The notes beneath the pieces are model-generated. The model saw only the letters and a list, made by a program, of their open reading frames with translations, ran no database searches and was not told where the DNA came from. A program made the position numbers and the translations under genes. 17,265 bases of DNA from Nanohaloarchaea archaeon PL-Br10_U2g5 (GTDB taxonomy: Archaea > Halobacteriota > Halobacteria > Halobacteriales > Haloferacaceae): contig LKMY01000014.1 in NCBI GenBank assembly GCA_001564205.1, positions 1-17,265 of the forward strand, written 5' to 3'. Position 1 is the first letter of the stretch. Each line of letters opens with the position of its first letter. Of this stretch, positions 14,377 through 17,265 are shown piece by piece.

Positions 14377-15552
14377 TCACTCGACCAGATCGAACGCGAC
14401 CGCGAGGTTGTCGGCACCCCAGAAGACGAACCGGTAGCGACCCGGCTGTATGTCTGGACACACTCGCAACGCGTCAGCGTGCGGGCCGCCCGCAACGAGC
14501 CCCTCCTCGGTCATCGTGAACTCCCACTCGAATGTGTCGCCCGGTGGATGCCCGATCAGCTCGTCGGTGTACGCGAATCGAGATAAGTCGTCACCGCCGC
14601 GAATCTCCATCCAACCCTCCTCGGTGAGGAGTTCGATACTGTACTTCCCGTGGTTGCCGACGCCGACCTCTCTGTTCGAGACGTTCGTCATCTCGATTCG
14701 GAGGTCGTCACCGCGCTCGAATCGGAGCCCCTCCGCAGGGTCGTCGCCGTCGTACGTGGGGTTGGTCACGCGAAGCTCGAGTTCACTCCCGTCGGCGCCA
14801 CCCACCCCACTTCCGGATCCCCATGTGACATCTTCGGCGTGGTCCGAGGGGAGGCGCTCGAACGCGTCGTCTTCGCAGTCGAGCGAGGCGGGCACGTTCA
14901 GGGGGTCGCCGTCGGGCCGCACAAAGCCGTCGAGGCGGTCTGGATCGCGGACGCCGTCGGCGCCCGTTATTTCGGCCGTCTCTCCCCACCCGTCCGTTAT
15001 CGAGAGACGGATCTCATCCGGAAGCGGATTCGTCGTGACTCGCAACAACACGCTGGGGTAGGTTATCGCCTCGCCGCAGGCCTCGTCGGATGCTGCGGTG
15101 TTCTCGACGGTCGCGCTCGCGACGAGCGTCCCGCCCTCGACGCCGATCGCCGCGAACGATATCTCGTCGTCGCAGGTCGTCGGACCGATCGATTCCACGA
15201 ACGCGATGACCGACTCCTGGAAGTCGGTCTCCTCGACGAACGTCCGGGTCTCCGTGTCGGCGTCGCGGAGCAGCCACCCGGCGTCGCTCTCACCCGTGAT
15301 CAGCAGACAGAATCCGCGACGCCTCTCGGTGTCCCACGCCGGACCGGTGAGCGATCCACCGATCTGATGGATCGCTGTTGAGATATCGCCGTCGACGCCG
15401 TCGTTCCTCGAGTCGTCCTCAGAGCCGTTTTCGCCGTTCTCGGCGCTTCCGTTGTCCGGATCTTCGCCCTCCGTACAGCCGGAGAGGGCGACGGTGGCTC
15501 CCGCGCCGATGCCACACAAGAACCGTCGGCGCGTGCGTCCGCGTTCAGTCAT
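14377..15552 (-). CDS. Large twin-arginine lipoprotein, Ig-like C-terminal domain
   Basis: A 391-residue exported, lipid-anchored protein of unknown function. RRRFLCGIGAGATVALSGC (8-26) combines a twin-arginine motif with a lipobox whose cysteine is residue 26. An acidic Gly/Asn/Ser spacer (27-56) follows. Residues 57-222 form a domain I do not recognise, with cysteines at 82, 127 and 159. Residues 226-391 match the whole mature part of the lipoprotein at 1327-1938: a conserved Cys-rich entry, the strand ELELRV, KYSIELLTEEGWMEIRG, FEWEFTMTEEGL, RVCPDIQPGRYRFVFWG and a final AFDLVE. The gene converges on the PfkB kinase with 50 bases between stops. A TATA-like box lies about 25 bases upstream of the ATG. 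Confidence 0.88.
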   Translation of the reverse strand: MTERGRTRRRFLCGIGAGATVALSGCTEGEDPDNGSAENGENGSEDDSRNDGVDGDISTAIHQIGGSLTGPAWDTERRRGFCLLITGESDAGWLLRDADTETRTFVEETDFQESVIAFVESIGPTTCDDEISFAAIGVEGGTLVASATVENTAASDEACGEAITYPSVLLRVTTNPLPDEIRLSITDGWGETAEITGADGVRDPDRLDGFVRPDGDPLNVPASLDCEDDAFERLPSDHAEDVTWGSGSGVGGADGSELELRVTNPTYDGDDPAEGLRFERGDDLRIEMTNVSNREVGVGNHGKYSIELLTEEGWMEIRGGDDLSRFAYTDELIGHPPGDTFEWEFTMTEEGLVAGGPHADALRVCPDIQPGRYRFVFWGADNLAVAFDLVE

Positions 15553-15572
15553 GGCGCTTGCTACGGGCGCCG

Positions 15573-15580
15573 TACATAAG
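15573..15580 (-). promoter_or_regulatory. TATA-like box for the large lipoprotein
   Basis: The minus strand reads CTTATGTA, centred about 25 bases upstream of the ATG at 15552, consistent with a leaderless start. Confidence 0.5.
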
Positions 15581-15602
15581 GACTTCGTGTAAGGTCAAAG
15601 AT

Positions 15603-15626
15603 AATTGTGTGTTAAATTGTGTGTTA
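15603..15626. repeat. Two perfect tandem copies of a 12-base AT-rich unit
   Basis: AATTGTGTGTTA occurs at 15603-15614 and again at 15615-15626 with no mismatch. It lies in the 92-base gap between the asparaginase stop and the large lipoprotein start, about 25 bases upstream of the lipoprotein's TATA-like box. Direct repeats one helical turn apart in this position resemble a regulator binding site; a slippage product with no role is the alternative. Confidence 0.75.
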
Positions 15627-15644
15627 CCTTGTCGCGCGAAGCGG

Positions 15645-16712
15645 CTACGCAGGTGTACGAAACAGCGCGTCGAGACCCTTCCGGTCGACACCGGCCGCGA
15701 TCCCGAGCGCGAGCGCGATCCGCGCCTTCGACGCGGGCAACGTTCCGGCGGAGGCGACGCCGTGTTCCTTCAGGGTGACCGCCCCTCCGGGAGTTCCGTA
15801 GACGGGTTCGGTCGGCCCAGCCGGCGGGCGTCCGGCGACGACGACCGGGACGTGTTCAACGGCGTCAGCCACCGCGTCACCGATCGCGGCCGTGGCGTTC
15901 CCGAGCCCGGTGCCCTCGATTACGAGTCCGCCCACACCCGCGTCGACCGCGCGCTCGACGCCGGCCGCCCCGACACCGGTTCCGGAGTGGATCACGGGGA
16001 CCTCCGGGATCTGTCCGGCACCCTCGGCGGCGTCTTCGACCCGACCGATCGCGTCTATGAGGGGTTCGACAGCGACGCCCCGTTCGGGTTCGCGAACGAG
16101 CCGCGAGCCGGCACGCGTGAACGTCGCTACCGGGCCTGTCCCCGGAGAGGTCATCGTCGAAAGCGCGTTACTGTGGCCCTTTATAACGTCGCGCGCGGCG
16201 TGGAGCTCGTCGTCGAAGGCGACGTGGACGCCCGGTGTGAACCGTCGGTCCGCGGCGGCTCGAACCCCGAGCGTGAGGTTTGCCGGTGCGTCGCTGGACG
16301 GCTCGTCTAACCGGCGCTGTGCGCCCGTGACGATGATCGGCGCGTCGACGTCCGTTAACAGCTCGAGCGCGAACGCGGTGTCGGTCAGGGTGTCGGTGCC
16401 GTGGGTGACCACGACGCCGTCGGCGCCCTCGGCGACCGCCTCACGGGCCGCGGCCGCGGTCGCGAGGACGTCGTGCCATCGCACGTCGAACCCCGGCTGC
16501 GAACAGACCTCTCGGGCGGTCACCGCGGCGTACTCCTCGACCCCGGGGACCGCTGCGACGAGATCGTCACCCGTCTTCGCCGGTGCCGCCCCGCCTTCGC
16601 CGGGTTCCGAGGCGATAGTGCCGCCGCAGGCGACGACCGCGACGCTGGACCGCGACCCGCTGTCGGTCGGTTTCGATGCTGATTCGGCCGCTTCCGATTC
16701 GCTCGTTTCCAT
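15645..16712 (-). CDS. L-asparaginase (type I-like)
   Basis: Hydrolyses L-asparagine to aspartate and ammonia. The 355-residue cytoplasmic protein begins with a Ser/Glu-rich tail of about 22 residues, then VAVVACGGTIAS with catalytic T32 in the GGT motif. VVTHGTDTLTDTAF (101-114) contains the second-motif T103, T106 and D107 region, and K178 in RDVIKGHS supplies the conserved lysine of the second catalytic triad. The substrate-serine-like region and the C-terminal domain (from about residue 225, HSGTGVGAAGVERAVDAGV and further) are complete. The same fold occurs in GatD of archaeal Glu-tRNA(Gln) amidotransferase, but GatD carries a longer N-terminal barrel domain that is absent here and no gatE is adjacent. 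It has its own TATA-like box and no operon partner. Confidence 0.93.
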   Translation of the reverse strand: METSESEAAESASKPTDSGSRSSVAVVACGGTIASEPGEGGAAPAKTGDDLVAAVPGVEEYAAVTAREVCSQPGFDVRWHDVLATAAAAREAVAEGADGVVVTHGTDTLTDTAFALELLTDVDAPIIVTGAQRRLDEPSSDAPANLTLGVRAAADRRFTPGVHVAFDDELHAARDVIKGHSNALSTMTSPGTGPVATFTRAGSRLVREPERGVAVEPLIDAIGRVEDAAEGAGQIPEVPVIHSGTGVGAAGVERAVDAGVGGLVIEGTGLGNATAAIGDAVADAVEHVPVVVAGRPPAGPTEPVYGTPGGAVTLKEHGVASAGTLPASKARIALALGIAAGVDRKGLDALFRTPA

Positions 16713-16732
16713 ACGCGGTCGTTTCGTCCGAC

Positions 16733-16742
16733 GAGTAAAACC
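16733..16742 (-). promoter_or_regulatory. TATA-like box for the asparaginase gene
   Basis: The minus strand reads GGTTTTACTC, centred about 26 bases upstream of the ATG at 16712, supporting that start and a leaderless transcript. Confidence 0.5.
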
Positions 16743-16859
16743 GTTGGTCCCGCGGCAGTTTCGCGGCGATCCGAGCTGTGAGCGGGCGACACTCCGCTTC
16801 TCCGGTGAACGGCAAATATTTGTGAAAAAAAGAATCTACGGACTTAATAAAGAGTTAAA

Positions 16860-16906
16860 ACGTTTCTGAGTGGGTTTTAAAATGTGGCTACCACCCCGAG
16901 AAACGT
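16860..16906. repeat. Inverted repeat flanking a TTTTAAAA core
   Basis: ACGTTTCT (16860-16867) and AGAAACGT (16899-16906) are perfect eight-base inverted arms 31 bases apart, with the palindrome TTTTAAAA (16875-16882) between them and a small GTGG-CTA-CCAC hairpin at 16884-16894. The element lies in the 256-base gap between the divergent asparaginase and membrane-protein genes, within an AT-rich stretch (about 16811-16885) unlike the rest of the window. It may be an operator around a promoter. Confidence 0.5.
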
Positions 16907-16933
16907 GGTGAAATCCCCCGAACCCTCTGCGGG

Positions 16934-16940
16934 CTATATG
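16934..16940 (+). promoter_or_regulatory. TATA-like box for the small membrane protein
   Basis: CTATATG lies about 32 bases upstream of the ATG at 16969, allowing a leader of only a few bases. The TTTTAAAA at 16875-16882 could be an alternative box giving a leader of about 60 bases. Confidence 0.45.
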
Positions 16941-16968
16941 TGGTGTCTAATCGTAGAGAGAATCGTCC

Positions 16969-17190
16969 ATGTCAATCCCCGCTCCCACGCAGATCGCGTC
17001 CGGCCAGCAAGTCGCCGGACTGATGACCGGCACGATGAAAGCCGCGGCCTTCTGGGCGGCCATCGCCATCCCGGCGACGTACCCCGTGTTGCTGTACATG
17101 GGGCTCAACGGCGGGACCGGTCTGCTGTTCGTCGCCCTGCTGTTCGCCAACCTGATCGCCCTCGCGCTCGGACACGACTACAAACGCTGA
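16969..17190 (+). CDS. Small two-helix membrane protein
   Basis: A 73-residue protein of unknown function. Two hydrophobic segments are clear: about residues 25-46 (AAAFWAAIAIPATYPVLLYM) and 49-67 (GTGLLFVALLFANLIALAL), joined by a short glycine/asparagine turn and followed by the polar tail GHDYKR. The short loop indicates a helical hairpin with both ends on the same side of the membrane. The N-terminus has no signal-peptide cleavage site. Codon use is like its neighbours. I do not recognise a named family. It is monocistronic in the visible sequence, with promoter signals upstream and a T-run downstream. Confidence 0.8.
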   Translation: MSIPAPTQIASGQQVAGLMTGTMKAAAFWAAIAIPATYPVLLYMGLNGGTGLLFVALLFANLIALALGHDYKR

Positions 17191-17256
17191 CCCGGGAACG
17201 CCCGAGCGCGTCGACGACGAGTCGGATCGCGGCCGAACGACCGTCGCCCTCCCACG

Positions 17257-17264
17257 CTCTTTTT
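17257..17264 (+). terminator. Possible T-rich terminator after the membrane-protein gene
   Basis: A run CTCTTTTT ends at 17264, about 70 bases after the stop at 17190. Archaeal termination often uses T-rich tracts without a stem-loop. The window ends at the next base, so the full tract length is unknown. Confidence 0.35.
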
Positions 17265-17265
17265 A

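Noticed and set aside
15645..16712. GatD subunit of archaeal Glu-tRNA(Gln) amidotransferase
   Set aside because: GatD has an extra N-terminal domain before the asparaginase core. Here the core starts after about 22 residues and no gatE is adjacent.
1..17265. Mobile element, prophage or defence island
   Set aside because: No transposase, integrase, terminal repeats, tRNA-associated attachment site or defence-type gene is seen. Codon style is uniform apart from short AT-rich promoter gaps.

Overview
The window looks like part of a haloarchaeal chromosome. It is strongly GC-rich with GC-ending codons, its proteins are acidic, its lipoproteins carry twin-arginine signals, and most transcription units begin 25-28 bases after a TATA-like box, which fits leaderless mRNAs. 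A Halorubrum-like genus is a guess from overall style, not something proved here. I found no rRNA, tRNA, CRISPR array or insertion sequence.

Left end (1-1938): a phosphohexomutase on the minus strand runs off the window. It is divergent from a small twin-arginine lipoprotein. 

Signalling block (1951-10528): on the minus strand lie cheW, a KaiC/RAD55-like ATPase, a small acidic protein overlapping it by one base, and a second RecA-fold protein whose Walker motifs have decayed. Divergent from cheW is a very tight plus-strand operon: cheB, cheA, cheR, a HEAT-repeat protein and cheF. This is the adaptation and kinase core of archaeal chemotaxis plus CheF, which links it to the archaellum motor. 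The cheW/cheB intergenic region holds nested inverted repeats between the two promoters. cheY, cheC, cheD, receptors and arl genes are not in the window.

Pentose block (10746-14326): two adjacent two-gene transcription units encode a HAD phosphatase, a class II aldolase, a ribose-1,5-bisphosphate isomerase and a PfkB sugar kinase. Together they fit four consecutive steps of the non-carboxylating pentose bisphosphate pathway described for halophilic archaea: ribose-1-phosphate to ribose-1,5-bisphosphate to ribulose-1,5-bisphosphate to ribulose-1-phosphate to dihydroxyacetone phosphate plus glycolaldehyde. No Rubisco, nucleoside phosphorylase or glycolaldehyde reductase lies in the window.

Right end (14377-17265): a second, larger twin-arginine lipoprotein whose C-terminal half is a paralogue of the small lipoprotein at the left end, a type I-like L-asparaginase, an AT-rich intergenic region with an inverted repeat around a TATA-like core, and a small two-helix membrane protein.
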